Assembly: GCF_032380655.1 (NCBI RefSeq)
Contig: NZ_JAWDIY010000012.1
Location: 62,001 to 126,000 of the forward strand
Reading direction: 5' to 3'
Origin: Diplocloster hominis
Lineage (GTDB): Bacteria > Bacillota > Clostridia > Lachnospirales > Lachnospiraceae
Length of the DNA: 64,000 nucleotides
The position numbers and the translations under genes were made by a program. Below the pieces are notes generated by a model. It was not told the origin of the DNA. It did no database searches and saw nothing but the letters and a program-made list of their open reading frames with translations. Positions 9,784 to 18,678 of this stretch are shown piece by piece; position 1 is the first letter of the stretch; every line of letters starts with the position of its first letter.

Positions 9784-12009
9784 ATGGAGAAGCTGGAAGG
9801 ATACATAGAACATATTGTGTTCCGAAATGAAGAAAATGGATATACGGTTTTGTCCATGATCAGTGAAGGGGAGGAGATCACCTGTGTCGGATCTTTTCCT
9901 TATATAAGTGAAGGGGAGCGGTTACAGGCATCCGGCAGCTATACGGATCACCAAATCTATGGGCGCCAGTTTCAGGTGGAAACCTTCGAACTGAAATCAC
10001 CGGAGGATATCATATCCATTGAGAAATATCTGGGGAGCGGGGCGATCAAAGGGATCGGCGCAGCCCTCGCGGCCCGGATCGTCCGGAGGTTCGCAGAGGA
10101 CACCTTCCGCATTATGGAGGAAGAGCCGGAACGCCTGGCGGAGGTTAAGGGGATCAGCGAACGCAAAGCGCAGGAGATCGCGGCCCAGGTCGTGGACAAA
10201 CATGATATGCGCAATGCGATGATATTTCTCCAGAAATATGGAATCAGTACCAACCTGGCGGCTAAAATATACGGACATTACGGCCAGGAGCTATATGGGA
10301 TCATCCAGGAGAACCCTTACCGGATGGCCGACGAACTGGCGGGAGTGGGGTTTAAGATAGCGGACGAGATCGCGGCCAGAGTCGGGATTCAGTCCAACTC
10401 AGATTACCGGATCCGCAGCGGTATTCTCTATGTGCTGATGCAGGCGGCAGCGGAAGGACATACCTATCTGCCCGAACCTGTGCTGCTGAACAGGACAGGG
10501 GAACTGCTCCGGGTGGAGATCCCTCATATCGAGAAGTTTATCATGGATCTTTGTATAGATAAGAAACTGATCGTAAAGGAAAAAGACGGAGTCCGGAATG
10601 TATACGCCGCCCAGTACTACTATCTGGAGTTAAACGTGGCAGCTATGTTACATGATTTGAATGTAAACTGCGAGATTTCTACGGATAAGATCAGTGAACG
10701 GCTGGAGAAAATCGAAGAAATCGCACACATTGAGCTGGATGAGATGCAGCGGATGGCCGTGATCGAAGCGGTAAAAAACGGGCTGCTGGTGATAACCGGA
10801 GGTCCCGGCACCGGAAAGACAACCACGATCAACGCCATGATCAAATTTTTTGAGACAGAAGGCCTTGAGATCCGGCTGGCTGCGCCTACAGGCCGTGCGG
10901 CAAAGCGGATGACCGAGGCCACCGGCTACGAAGCACAGACCATTCATCGTCTGCTGGAGCTGTCTTATGTGCCGGATGATGACGACGGCCGGATAAATTT
11001 TGAACGAAATGAGCAGAACCCTCTGGAGGCGGATGTTGTCATGATCGACGAGATGTCTATGGTGGATATCAGCCTGATGAATGCTTTATTAAAAGCAGTT
11101 ACGGTAGGCACCCGTCTGATTATGGTAGGAGATGTGAATCAGCTGCCTTCGGTAGGCCCCGGCAGTGTTCTGAAAGATATTATCGATTCTCATTGCTGCA
11201 ACGTGGTCCGGCTTACGAAGATATTCCGGCAGGCATCCATGAGCGATATCGTGGTAAATGCGCATAAGATCAACGCCGGTGAGCAGGTGCTGCTGAACAA
11301 TAAAAGCAAAGATTTCTATTTCCTGAAGCGGGAGGATGCCAATATCATCGCTCAGTCCATCATCTATCTGGTGGACAAAAAGCTGCCGCCTTATGTGGAG
11401 GCCAGGCCCTACGATATTCAGGTGCTGACTCCCATGCGGAAAGGCAATCTGGGTGTGGAACAGCTGAACAAAACACTGCAGCAGGCGTTAAACCCTCCCG
11501 GGCCAAATAAGCGGGAGAAGGAATACGGCGATCACATTTACCGGGAAGGCGATAAGGTAATGCAGATCAAGAATAATTATCAGCTGGAATGGGAAGTGCG
11601 GGGCCGCTACGGAATACCGGTAGACAAAGGGACCGGCGTGTTCAACGGAGATATGGGTGTAATCAAAGAAATTAATCTGTTCGCAGAGCTTTTAACCGTG
11701 GAGTTCGATGAGGGCAGGTGTGTGGAATATAGTTTTAAACAGCTGGAAGAGCTGGAGCTGGCCTATGCCATCACGATTCATAAGGCACAGGGGAGTGAGT
11801 ACCCTGCAGTTGTTATACCGCTCCTGACAGGCCCCAGGATGCTTCTGAACCGGAATCTGCTGTATACGGCGGTGACCAGGGCCAAGCGGTGCGTAACGAT
11901 CATAGGGAGCGAAACGACGTTTCGGGCTATGGTGGAAAATGAGAGTGAACAGTCACGTTATTCCGGTCTGCGGGACCGGATCAGGGAGGTGTCGCAACAG
12001 CATATATGA
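9784..12009 (+). CDS. recD2: RecD2-type ATP-dependent DNA helicase
   Basis: A superfamily 1B 5'-3' helicase of the kind found without RecBC, involved in DNA repair and replication-fork handling. In 741 residues the order is an N-terminal OB-like domain, a helix-hairpin-helix region (GIGAALAARI, about 92; further repeats to 200) and the helicase core with Walker A GGPGTGKTT (about 339). 'MIDEMSM' (about 420) follows, then the C-terminal 'AITIHKAQGSEYPAV' motif (about 660) typical of RecD2/TraA. The stop overlaps the comF start by four bases (ATGA), so the two are translationally coupled. Confidence 0.95.
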   Translation: MEKLEGYIEHIVFRNEENGYTVLSMISEGEEITCVGSFPYISEGERLQASGSYTDHQIYGRQFQVETFELKSPEDIISIEKYLGSGAIKGIGAALAARIVRRFAEDTFRIMEEEPERLAEVKGISERKAQEIAAQVVDKHDMRNAMIFLQKYGISTNLAAKIYGHYGQELYGIIQENPYRMADELAGVGFKIADEIAARVGIQSNSDYRIRSGILYVLMQAAAEGHTYLPEPVLLNRTGELLRVEIPHIEKFIMDLCIDKKLIVKEKDGVRNVYAAQYYYLELNVAAMLHDLNVNCEISTDKISERLEKIEEIAHIELDEMQRMAVIEAVKNGLLVITGGPGTGKTTTINAMIKFFETEGLEIRLAAPTGRAAKRMTEATGYEAQTIHRLLELSYVPDDDDGRINFERNEQNPLEADVVMIDEMSMVDISLMNALLKAVTVGTRLIMVGDVNQLPSVGPGSVLKDIIDSHCCNVVRLTKIFRQASMSDIVVNAHKINAGEQVLLNNKSKDFYFLKREDANIIAQSIIYLVDKKLPPYVEARPYDIQVLTPMRKGNLGVEQLNKTLQQALNPPGPNKREKEYGDHIYREGDKVMQIKNNYQLEWEVRGRYGIPVDKGTGVFNGDMGVIKEINLFAELLTVEFDEGRCVEYSFKQLEELELAYAITIHKAQGSEYPAVVIPLLTGPRMLLNRNLLYTAVTRAKRCVTIIGSETTFRAMVENESEQSRYSGLRDRIREVSQQHI

Positions 12010-12722
12010 GATGGAAAGAACTGTTGTTAGACTTTTTCTTTCCCAGGAGGTGTCCGGTCTGCGATCAGATCGTGACGCCTTACGGGGAAAAAATCTGTAG
12101 AAAATGCCGCCCTCTTCTCAAGAGGATTGGCGAGCCCAAGTGCAAAAAGTGCGGCAAACCTTTGGAAAATGAAACGGCGGAATATTGCTATGACTGCGGA
12201 AGAAAGACGTATCATTATGAGAGCGGTGCGGCGGTGTTTCTCTATGACACTCGCATGAAAGGCAGTATCGCCAGATATAAATACCCGCCGTTTCGGCGTG
12301 AATACGCAGAGTACTATGTGGAAGAGATGATTCAGGCCAGCCGCATACAGATGCGGCGATGGAAGCCGGATGCGCTGATTCCGGTACCCATACATAAATC
12401 AAGGCTTGTTTTCCGTGGTTTTAATCAGGCAGAATTGCTGGCCCGGGGTCTGTCCAAAGAGTTTCAGATACCTGTCCGTACCGATCTGGTATATCGTACT
12501 AAGAAAACAATTCCCCAGAAAGAACTAAATGAGAAAGAACGTAAGAATAATTTAAAAACCGCTTTTCATGTAAAGCCAAATGCGATAGAATGTAAAACAG
12601 TAGTGCTTGTGGATGACATCTATACTACCGGAAGTACCATTGAGACGCTGGCAAAGGCGTTGAAAGCCGCTGGCGTGAACAGGGTGTACTTCGTATGCCT
12701 GGCGATTGGCAGGGGATATTGA
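12006..12722 (+). CDS. comF: ComF family protein (zinc finger plus phosphoribosyltransferase domain)
   Basis: The 238-residue protein has two CxxC pairs at the N-terminus (CPVC near 17, CRKC near 31) and a second pair set (CKKCG near 46, CYDC near 60). A type I phosphoribosyltransferase domain follows, with the PRPP-binding loop VVLVDDIYTTGSTIE (about 199-213). ComF proteins are needed for DNA uptake in some competent Firmicutes, probably during single-strand DNA handling; the biochemical reaction is unsettled. The ATGA overlap with recD2 links it to a DNA-processing gene. Confidence 0.92.
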   Translation: MRWKELLLDFFFPRRCPVCDQIVTPYGEKICRKCRPLLKRIGEPKCKKCGKPLENETAEYCYDCGRKTYHYESGAAVFLYDTRMKGSIARYKYPPFRREYAEYYVEEMIQASRIQMRRWKPDALIPVPIHKSRLVFRGFNQAELLARGLSKEFQIPVRTDLVYRTKKTIPQKELNEKERKNNLKTAFHVKPNAIECKTVVLVDDIYTTGSTIETLAKALKAAGVNRVYFVCLAIGRGY

Positions 12723-12731
12723 CCAAATTAC

Positions 12732-12760
12732 TTTTCATTCCCGGGCTTCTATGTTATAAT
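12732..12760 (+). promoter_or_regulatory. Extended -10 promoter of the 12809 gene
   Basis: TGTTATAAT gives an extended -10 (TATAAT 12755-12760) with TTTTCA (12732-12737) at a 17-base spacing. It lies about 50 bases before the ATG at 12809 and probably drives the following membrane-protein/cdaA operon. Confidence 0.6.
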
Positions 12761-12808
12761 AAGTTTTATCAGAATTTGGAAATTCAATGAATGCTTTGAG
12801 GTGACCAG

Positions 12809-13264
12809 ATGGTAAATGAAGAAAAGATCAGGTTGATGACAAAGCTGGCTATTTATGAAGAGAATGACGGAAAAAAAGAGATTCCGCTGGCCAGTTATTT
12901 TCAATCCGATTATATCAGTTATAATGTAATCAAAACGGCAATATTTGTCACGATTGCATATGCCATTATACTTGGGCTCTGGGCTGTCTGTAACATGGAT
13001 TATGTTCTAGCAAATCTAAATCCCGACCAGCTGATCGTTATGATTGAAAAGATCGTAATTATATATGTGGCGGTAATGCTTGTGTATCTGATCTGTTCCT
13101 ATATTCTATATCGGATCCGTTATAAACAGGCGAGAAAAGATTTGAAAGATTACTACAGGCTGCTGAAAGAACTGAATGCTTTCTACAGTAAGGAAGAGCA
13201 AAAGACAGGGCGCCAAGAACGATCAGGAGGACAACTTTATGATGATCACATTACTGGAATTTAG
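12809..13264 (+). CDS. Hypothetical small membrane protein
   Basis: Unrecognised protein of 151 residues. The N-terminal 45 residues are charged and cytoplasmic-looking. Two hydrophobic helices follow (about 48-68, VIKTAIFVTIAYAIILGL; about 84-110, including IYVAVMLVYLICSYILY), then a basic C-terminal tail rich in Lys/Arg/Tyr. The start follows TGAGGTG. Its 3' end overlaps the next gene by 26 bases, suggesting coupled translation. It heads the run leading to cdaA, so a role in the cell envelope is plausible but unproven. Confidence 0.75.
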   Translation: MVNEEKIRLMTKLAIYEENDGKKEIPLASYFQSDYISYNVIKTAIFVTIAYAIILGLWAVCNMDYVLANLNPDQLIVMIEKIVIIYVAVMLVYLICSYILYRIRYKQARKDLKDYYRLLKELNAFYSKEEQKTGRQERSGGQLYDDHITGI

Positions 13265-14195
13265 GGAGCAGTTGAAAAACTTCTACGCAAAATTCGAAGT
13301 TTATATCACACCGCTGTATAAGTTCTTAGTTTCGTTAACGGCGTTTCTGTTAATTAACCAGAATATGGGGTATTTGAAACCGCTGAAGAACCCGGCAATT
13401 GCAATCATACTGGCGCTGCTTTGTTCTTTTTTGCCGATGAATTTTGCGGTATTTTTTGCGGGGATACTGATACTCGGGCATGCGATTGGCCTTTCTCTGG
13501 AGGCCGGGATCGTGGTTCTGTGTGTGGAGCTCCTGATACTCATGCTCTATCTCAGGTTATCTCCGAAGTCCAGCTTTATACTGCTGCTGACTCCGATTGC
13601 GTTTGCACTGAAAGTGCCCTATGTGATACCGATCTCCGTTGGATTGGTGAGCATGCCGGTAGCAGCGCTGCCCGTAGGGTGTGGAGTGGCTGTGTATTAT
13701 CTGATTGATTTACTGAAGACCAACGCCAGCGCATTAAGCAATTCGGATACAGAATCGATGCTGACCAGGATCAGTCTGCTGGTCAATGGTATTATCGATA
13801 ACAAGGCCATGCTTCTGACGATTGCAGCCTTTACGATTACAATCATTGTAGTATACATCATCCGGCGTCTGTCTGTAGACTATGCCTGGAGTATCGCGAT
13901 TGGTGTGGGAGCTATCACGGATATTTTCGTTCTGCTGATCGGCGACTTTATATTAGATGTGTCCAATTCCCTGCTCATGCTGATCGTGGGAAGTCTGGTG
14001 GCGGTGCTGGTAGCGCTGGTATTGCACTTTTTCCTGTTCAGTGTGGATTATTCCAGAACAGAACGGGTACAGTTTGAGGATGATGAGTATTACTATTATG
14101 TAAAAGCAGTTCCAAAGATGAGCGTCACTACGCGGAAGAAACAGATCAAGAAAATAAACGCGAAGAAAGACGACAGAAGAAACGAGCGATATTAA
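13239..14195 (+). CDS. Polytopic membrane protein upstream of cdaA, unknown function
   Basis: The start at 13239 (MMITLLEFREQLKNFY) is chosen because AGGAGG lies just upstream; an upstream in-frame ATG at 13176 lies inside the previous gene without a site. About 318 residues are predicted, with many membrane helices between residues 30 and 270 and a charged C-terminal tail ending in KKDDRRNERY. I do not recognise the family. It overlaps the preceding small membrane-protein gene and precedes cdaA by 114 bases. The order may reflect partnership with the CdaA/CdaR membrane complex, but that is inference from position only. Confidence 0.8.
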   Translation: MMITLLEFREQLKNFYAKFEVYITPLYKFLVSLTAFLLINQNMGYLKPLKNPAIAIILALLCSFLPMNFAVFFAGILILGHAIGLSLEAGIVVLCVELLILMLYLRLSPKSSFILLLTPIAFALKVPYVIPISVGLVSMPVAALPVGCGVAVYYLIDLLKTNASALSNSDTESMLTRISLLVNGIIDNKAMLLTIAAFTITIIVVYIIRRLSVDYAWSIAIGVGAITDIFVLLIGDFILDVSNSLLMLIVGSLVAVLVALVLHFFLFSVDYSRTERVQFEDDEYYYYVKAVPKMSVTTRKKQIKKINAKKDDRRNERY

Positions 14196-14309
14196 GAACT
14201 GCAAAAACACAGTTAGGGATAACCGTGAAAAAGCGTATAAGAGAGTGAAATATAACAGAGAAAAGACTGCCAAAGATAGTTAGATATAACAGAGAAAGGA
14301 AGTGAGAAA

Positions 14310-15191
14310 ATGAGTACACTGGCAAATTATTTCAGTCAATATATAACGGAACTGAAACCCCTGAACCTGAAACTGACGGATTTCGTTGAAGTACTTATTT
14401 TGGCCTTCCTGATTTATGAGATACTGGTATGGATCAAAAATACGAGAGCCTGGATACTGCTGAAGGGATTCATTTTGCTGATGCTCTTCATTTTAATGGC
14501 GCTTATTTTCCGGATGGATACGATTCTGTTTATCGTGGGAAAATCCGTAAACGCCGGTATTATCGCGCTGGTGGTTATATTCCAGCCGGAGCTTAGAAAG
14601 GCTCTGGAGCAGCTGGGGCAGAAAAATGTAATTGCCAATATTGTCTCCTTTGACAGCAATAAGGAGCTTTCCGAGCGCTTCAGCGACCGGACCATCAACG
14701 AAGTTGTGAAAGCCTGCTTTGAGATGGGAAAAGTAAAGACAGGCGCATTGATAGTCATAGCCATGGACATACCGCTGACTGAGTATGAGCGGACAGGAAT
14801 CGTCGTGGATTCCGCCATATCCAGCCAGTTGATTCTGAATATTTTTGAGCATAATACGCCATTGCACGATGGTGCTGTTATCATGTGCGGAGATCGGATC
14901 ACAGCCGCAACCTGCTATCTGCCGCTTTCGGACAACATGGAACTCAGCAAGGAACTCGGCACCAGACACCGGGCGGCTATAGGTATCAGCGAGGTTACGG
15001 ATTCCTTTACAATTGTCGTATCGGAGGAAACCGGTGCGGTTTCCATTGCACAGGGGGGACGTCTGTGGAGAAATGTAGATCAGGACGTGCTTAAAAAGCG
15101 TCTGGTGGAGATCCAGGGCAAGGAAGCCGAAGCCAGACGGTTCAGACTGTGGAAAGGAAGGCATAGAGATGAAAGAAAAGCTGGCCAATAA
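14310..15191 (+). CDS. cdaA: Diadenylate cyclase CdaA (c-di-AMP synthase)
   Basis: CdaA makes the second messenger c-di-AMP from two ATP at the membrane; the messenger controls potassium, osmolyte and cell-wall homeostasis. The 293-residue protein has three N-terminal membrane helices (about 24-95) followed by the DAC domain. Both catalytic motifs are visible: DGA in LHDGAVIM (about 186) and RHR in GTRHRAAIG (about 218). AGGAAG precedes the ATG. cdaR overlaps its 3' end by 23 bases and glmM follows. This cdaA-cdaR-glmM arrangement is conserved in Firmicutes, where CdaR and GlmM bind and modulate the cyclase. Confidence 0.97.
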   Translation: MSTLANYFSQYITELKPLNLKLTDFVEVLILAFLIYEILVWIKNTRAWILLKGFILLMLFILMALIFRMDTILFIVGKSVNAGIIALVVIFQPELRKALEQLGQKNVIANIVSFDSNKELSERFSDRTINEVVKACFEMGKVKTGALIVIAMDIPLTEYERTGIVVDSAISSQLILNIFEHNTPLHDGAVIMCGDRITAATCYLPLSDNMELSKELGTRHRAAIGISEVTDSFTIVVSEETGAVSIAQGGRLWRNVDQDVLKKRLVEIQGKEAEARRFRLWKGRHRDERKAGQ

Positions 15192-16446
15192 TTTTGGTTT
15201 AAAACTGATCTCGCTGGCTGCCGCTATTGTCATCTGGTTCCTTGTGGTACAGATCAATGATCCTGTTATTTCGGGCTCCTTCGATGGAATCGCGGTGGAA
15301 ATGCTGAATGTGAAAGCTCTTACCAGTGATCAGGAATACAGTGTGCTGGATGACAGTGATCATGTGGATATCACGGTAAAAGCGAGAAAATCAGTCATAC
15401 AGGATTTAAAAGCAGAAGATTTTAAAGCCCATGCTGATATGCTGGAATTGACACAGATGGGATCAACATGGGTCGCTCCTATTGATATCACTCTTCCTAA
15501 GGATGTCAATGAGAGTGATATCTATTATCGTCCGCATAATTTGAAAATTTCGATAGAAGAATCAGAGACAAAAGCGGTGAAGGTCTCGGTGGTAACGAAG
15601 GGGACGCCCGGCGGCGGTTATGTTGTGGGTGAAAAGATACCGACAATCAGTTCTATAGAAATTAAGGGACCGGAGTCTGTTGTGAAGAAAGTGAAGAATG
15701 CCGTGGCTACGGTAAATGTTACGGATATGACCACTGATCAGACATTCTCTTCAATTAAGCTTACTATGGTGGATAGTGACGGAGATCCAGTAGTGAATGC
15801 GGATAAGCTCAAATATGAACAGAAGGAAAGCGGGATCAGTGTTAAAATTGTAATGTATAAGAAGCAGTTGGTCTCTTTGGTTGGTTCATACAGTGGAAGT
15901 CCGGCTCAGGATTACAGGGTAACCAACGTAGTTTGTGACCCGGATCAAATAACAGTAGCCGGTCCTGAGAGTGCTCTCGAAAAACTGGGGAATTCTATTA
16001 CGATTAGCCCGTCATTGCTAAAAATAAGCGGTGAGGACAAAGATGTGAGTGCAGTGATTGATATTGCTGCAAAAGTTATTAACTCTGAGGAAATCAAAGT
16101 TGTGGACCCGGTAGATGAAGACGGAAAGAGCCAGGTATTGGTGATCGCCTATATAGAAAAAATGGTGGAATGGAATGAGCTGGTATCTAAAGATAGTATA
16201 GAAGTTACAGGTGCACCGGAAGGATATTCCTATTCCTTCCCCGATGAAGCGTCCAATCTGGTCGTTACTCTCGAGGCACTGGAAGCCGAAAAGGCAAAAT
16301 TTGACCAGAGCACGCTGAAGACTTCCATCGATCTGTCCAGCTATAAAAGGGCGGGCAGTTATGAAGTTCCGGTAACCGTGACCGTTCCGAGTCCATATAC
16401 TGTAAAAGACCAGGTCACTGTAAAAGTCGATTTGAGGAAAAAGTAG
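15169..16446 (+). CDS. cdaR: CdaR, YbbR-domain regulator of the diadenylate cyclase
   Basis: A 425-residue membrane-anchored protein. One N-terminal helix (FGLKLISLAAAIVIWFLVV, about 7-25) is followed by an extracellular part made of about four YbbR repeats, recognisable from recurring blocks like 'ISSIEIKGPESVVKKV' and 'QITVAGPESALEKLG'. CdaR binds CdaA and tunes c-di-AMP production. The N-terminal 'NFGLKLISLAAAIVIWF' pattern is typical of the family. The start lies inside the end of cdaA, and glmM follows after 75 bases. Confidence 0.93.
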   Translation: MKEKLANNFGLKLISLAAAIVIWFLVVQINDPVISGSFDGIAVEMLNVKALTSDQEYSVLDDSDHVDITVKARKSVIQDLKAEDFKAHADMLELTQMGSTWVAPIDITLPKDVNESDIYYRPHNLKISIEESETKAVKVSVVTKGTPGGGYVVGEKIPTISSIEIKGPESVVKKVKNAVATVNVTDMTTDQTFSSIKLTMVDSDGDPVVNADKLKYEQKESGISVKIVMYKKQLVSLVGSYSGSPAQDYRVTNVVCDPDQITVAGPESALEKLGNSITISPSLLKISGEDKDVSAVIDIAAKVINSEEIKVVDPVDEDGKSQVLVIAYIEKMVEWNELVSKDSIEVTGAPEGYSYSFPDEASNLVVTLEALEAEKAKFDQSTLKTSIDLSSYKRAGSYEVPVTVTVPSPYTVKDQVTVKVDLRKK

Positions 16447-16521
16447 ACGATATAGCAATTAAGCTTCTAAAATTAGACCTGAGTGACCTAAAAGAATAAA
16501 CATAAAATCTGGAGGTTTTAT

Positions 16522-17871
16522 ATGGGAAGATTATTCGGTACCGATGGTGTTAGAGGAGTAGCCAACACAGAGCTGACTCCTACACTTGCGATGCAGCTTG
16601 GACAGGCGGGTGCCTATGTTCTGACAAAAGAAAATGAACACAAACCAACAATTTTGGTAGGGTGTGATACGAGAATATCCGGCGGTATGCTGGCAAATGC
16701 CCTGATGGCAGGAATCTGTTCCGTGGGGGCCAACGCAGTTTACATCGGAGTACTTCCGACACCGGCTGTAGCCTATCTGACCAGAAAATACCAGGTAGAT
16801 GCGGGAGTCGTGATATCTGCCTCCCACAATCCGGTCGAGTTCAACGGAATCAAATTTTTTAACGGAAGCGGATATAAGTTATCGGACGCTTTGGAGGACG
16901 AGATTGAAGAAGTCATCCGAAGCGGTATGAAAGATCTTCCGGTTCCTGTAGGCCCCATGGTCGGCCACGTCAGCTATCGGTTCGACGCGAGGGAAGACTA
17001 CATTGAATTTGCGAAATCAGTCGTGGATCTGGATCTGAAGGGATTGAAAATCGTCGTAGACTGTGCGGAAGGAGCTTCTTATTATACCGCGATCGAAACC
17101 CTGACCGAGTTAGGAGCCGATGTGGTAGCGATCCACACCGATCCGGACGGCACCAATATAAACGCCAATTGCGGTTCTACCCACATGGAAGAACTCATGG
17201 CCAGGGTTGTATATGAAAAAGCCTCCCTGGGACTGGCGTTCGACGGTGACGCAGACAGACTGCTGGCTGTAGACGAGCAGGGAAAAGTCGTGGACGGCGA
17301 TCAGCTGATGGGCATCTGCGGATACTATCTCAAAGAAAAGGGAAAACTAAAACAAAATACAATCGTAGCAACGGTTATGAGCAATCTGGGATTCTTCCTG
17401 ATGGGCAAGAAGAACGGCCTGGTGATCGAGCAGACGAAAGTCGGCGACCGATACGTATTAGAGCGGATGATAGAAGCCGGCTACAACCTGGGCGGTGAGC
17501 AGTCCGGACACATCATCTTCCTGGATGAAAATACCACCGGCGACGGCCTGATCAGCGCGCTGCATCTGCTGGAAGTCGTGGTCAAGACAGGAAAACCCTT
17601 ATCGGAGCTGGCATCCATCATGCAGGTAATGCCTCAGGCTCTGATCAACGCCAAAGTCCCGACCCACAAAAAAGACCGCTACATGGAATATCCGGAAATA
17701 GCGGCTGCCATCAAAGAATTGGAAGACAAATTCGCCGGAGAAGGCAGGGTACTGATCCGTCCCTCCGGAACAGAACCATTGGTAAGAGTAATGATAGAAG
17801 GCAAGGACCAGAAGCTGATTGAAAAAGAAGCGAAAAAACTGGCAGATTTGATAACAAAGACCATGCTGTAG
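16522..17871 (+). CDS. glmM: Phosphoglucosamine mutase GlmM
   Basis: GlmM interconverts glucosamine-6-phosphate and glucosamine-1-phosphate, the second step to UDP-GlcNAc for peptidoglycan and surface polysaccharides. The 449 residues show the N-terminal FGTDGVRG, the phosphoserine active-site loop SASHNP (about 100), the metal-binding DGDADR (about 239) and the C-terminal phosphate-binding RPSGTEPLVRVM. CTGGAGG precedes the ATG. It closes the cdaA-cdaR-glmM cluster, and the HPr-like gene starts 14 bases after its stop. Confidence 0.97.
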   Translation: MGRLFGTDGVRGVANTELTPTLAMQLGQAGAYVLTKENEHKPTILVGCDTRISGGMLANALMAGICSVGANAVYIGVLPTPAVAYLTRKYQVDAGVVISASHNPVEFNGIKFFNGSGYKLSDALEDEIEEVIRSGMKDLPVPVGPMVGHVSYRFDAREDYIEFAKSVVDLDLKGLKIVVDCAEGASYYTAIETLTELGADVVAIHTDPDGTNINANCGSTHMEELMARVVYEKASLGLAFDGDADRLLAVDEQGKVVDGDQLMGICGYYLKEKGKLKQNTIVATVMSNLGFFLMGKKNGLVIEQTKVGDRYVLERMIEAGYNLGGEQSGHIIFLDENTTGDGLISALHLLEVVVKTGKPLSELASIMQVMPQALINAKVPTHKKDRYMEYPEIAAAIKELEDKFAGEGRVLIRPSGTEPLVRVMIEGKDQKLIEKEAKKLADLITKTML

Positions 17872-17885
17872 AGGAGGTATCATTT

Positions 17886-18149
17886 ATGGTTAGCCAAAAA
17901 GTTGTCATCAAGAACCCGACCGGTCTACACTTGAGACCCGCCGGAATTCTATGTAAAACGGCCATGCAGTTTAAATCCGTGATTACATTCACATTTAAGG
18001 AAAACACGGCAAACGCCAAAAGCGTTTTAAGCGTATTAGGGGCCTGCGTGAAATGTGGAGACGAAGTTGAATTCGTATGTGAAGGAGAAGACGAGGAACA
18101 GGCACTTAAGACCCTGATAGAGGCCATCGAAGGGGGCCTTGGGGAGTAG
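17886..18149 (+). CDS. HPr family phosphocarrier protein
   Basis: A small PTS-type phosphocarrier of 87 residues. His-15 is in the expected motif (TGLHLRPAG, 12-20) and a serine sits at position 46 (NAKSVLSVLG), the site for HPr kinase regulation in Firmicutes. The normal HPr sequence after Ser-46 is replaced by an unusual Cys pair (ACVKCGDEVEF, Cys 54 and 57). It may be the main HPr or a Crh/NPr-like regulator. AGAGGAGG precedes the start. It is probably co-transcribed with glmM. A giant hairpin begins 20 bases after the stop. Confidence 0.9.
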   Translation: MVSQKVVIKNPTGLHLRPAGILCKTAMQFKSVITFTFKENTANAKSVLSVLGACVKCGDEVEFVCEGEDEEQALKTLIEAIEGGLGE

Positions 18150-18168
18150 AGGGTTGTACTGGAGGAGC

Positions 18169-18607
18169 GGAACGCAAGGACAGTGGCCGGCTGCAGTCTG
18201 CGTAAGCGGGGCCGGGCGTCTGGACGCCGTGATGCCGGGGGTTATCTCTGGCTGGGTTCCCGGCGGGGGCCGGCGTGTTTCATCCTGTCGGGCTGCTCTG
18301 TCACAGCTTTAAGTATCTCTAAAATGAAAAACCGCAGGAAATCGAAGAATCGGGCTGATTCGCGGAGAAATCTTGATGATTTCTCCACTCAACAGCCCTC
18401 TCAAAACGGTACGGAAAACCGTTTTGAGTCTTCGATTTCCTGCGGTTTTTCATTTAAGAGATACTAAAATCTGTGCCAATGCAGCCCGACAGGATGAAAC
18501 ACGCCGCCCCCCGACAGGAACCCAGCCAGCGATACCCCCGGCATCCCGACACCCAGCCGCCCGGCCCCGCTTACGCAGACTGCAGCCGGCCACTGTCCTT
18601 GCGTTCC
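18169..18607. repeat. Giant hairpin 1 (439-bp imperfect inverted repeat)
   Basis: Positions 18169-18218 are the exact reverse complement of 18558-18607 (50 bp). The arms stay largely complementary inward with scattered mismatches and are again perfect at 18324-18348 versus 18429-18453 (25 bp). The apex (18349-18428) has two hairpins of its own. The first is GGGCTG (18352-18357) with CAGCCC (18393-18398), enclosing GGAGAAATC/GATTTCTCC (18364-18372/18378-18386). The second is CTCAAAACGGT/ACCGTTTTGAG (18400-18410/18418-18428). The whole could fold as one stem ending in a three-way junction, as a cruciform or as RNA. No transposase and no credible coding frame are present. Confidence 0.9.
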
Positions 18608-18678
18608 TTTGCAATTTCCCCGATTGTTGGTTTGCAGCTACGGCACAAATATTTAATTTCTAATTTAGATTTAAAGCA

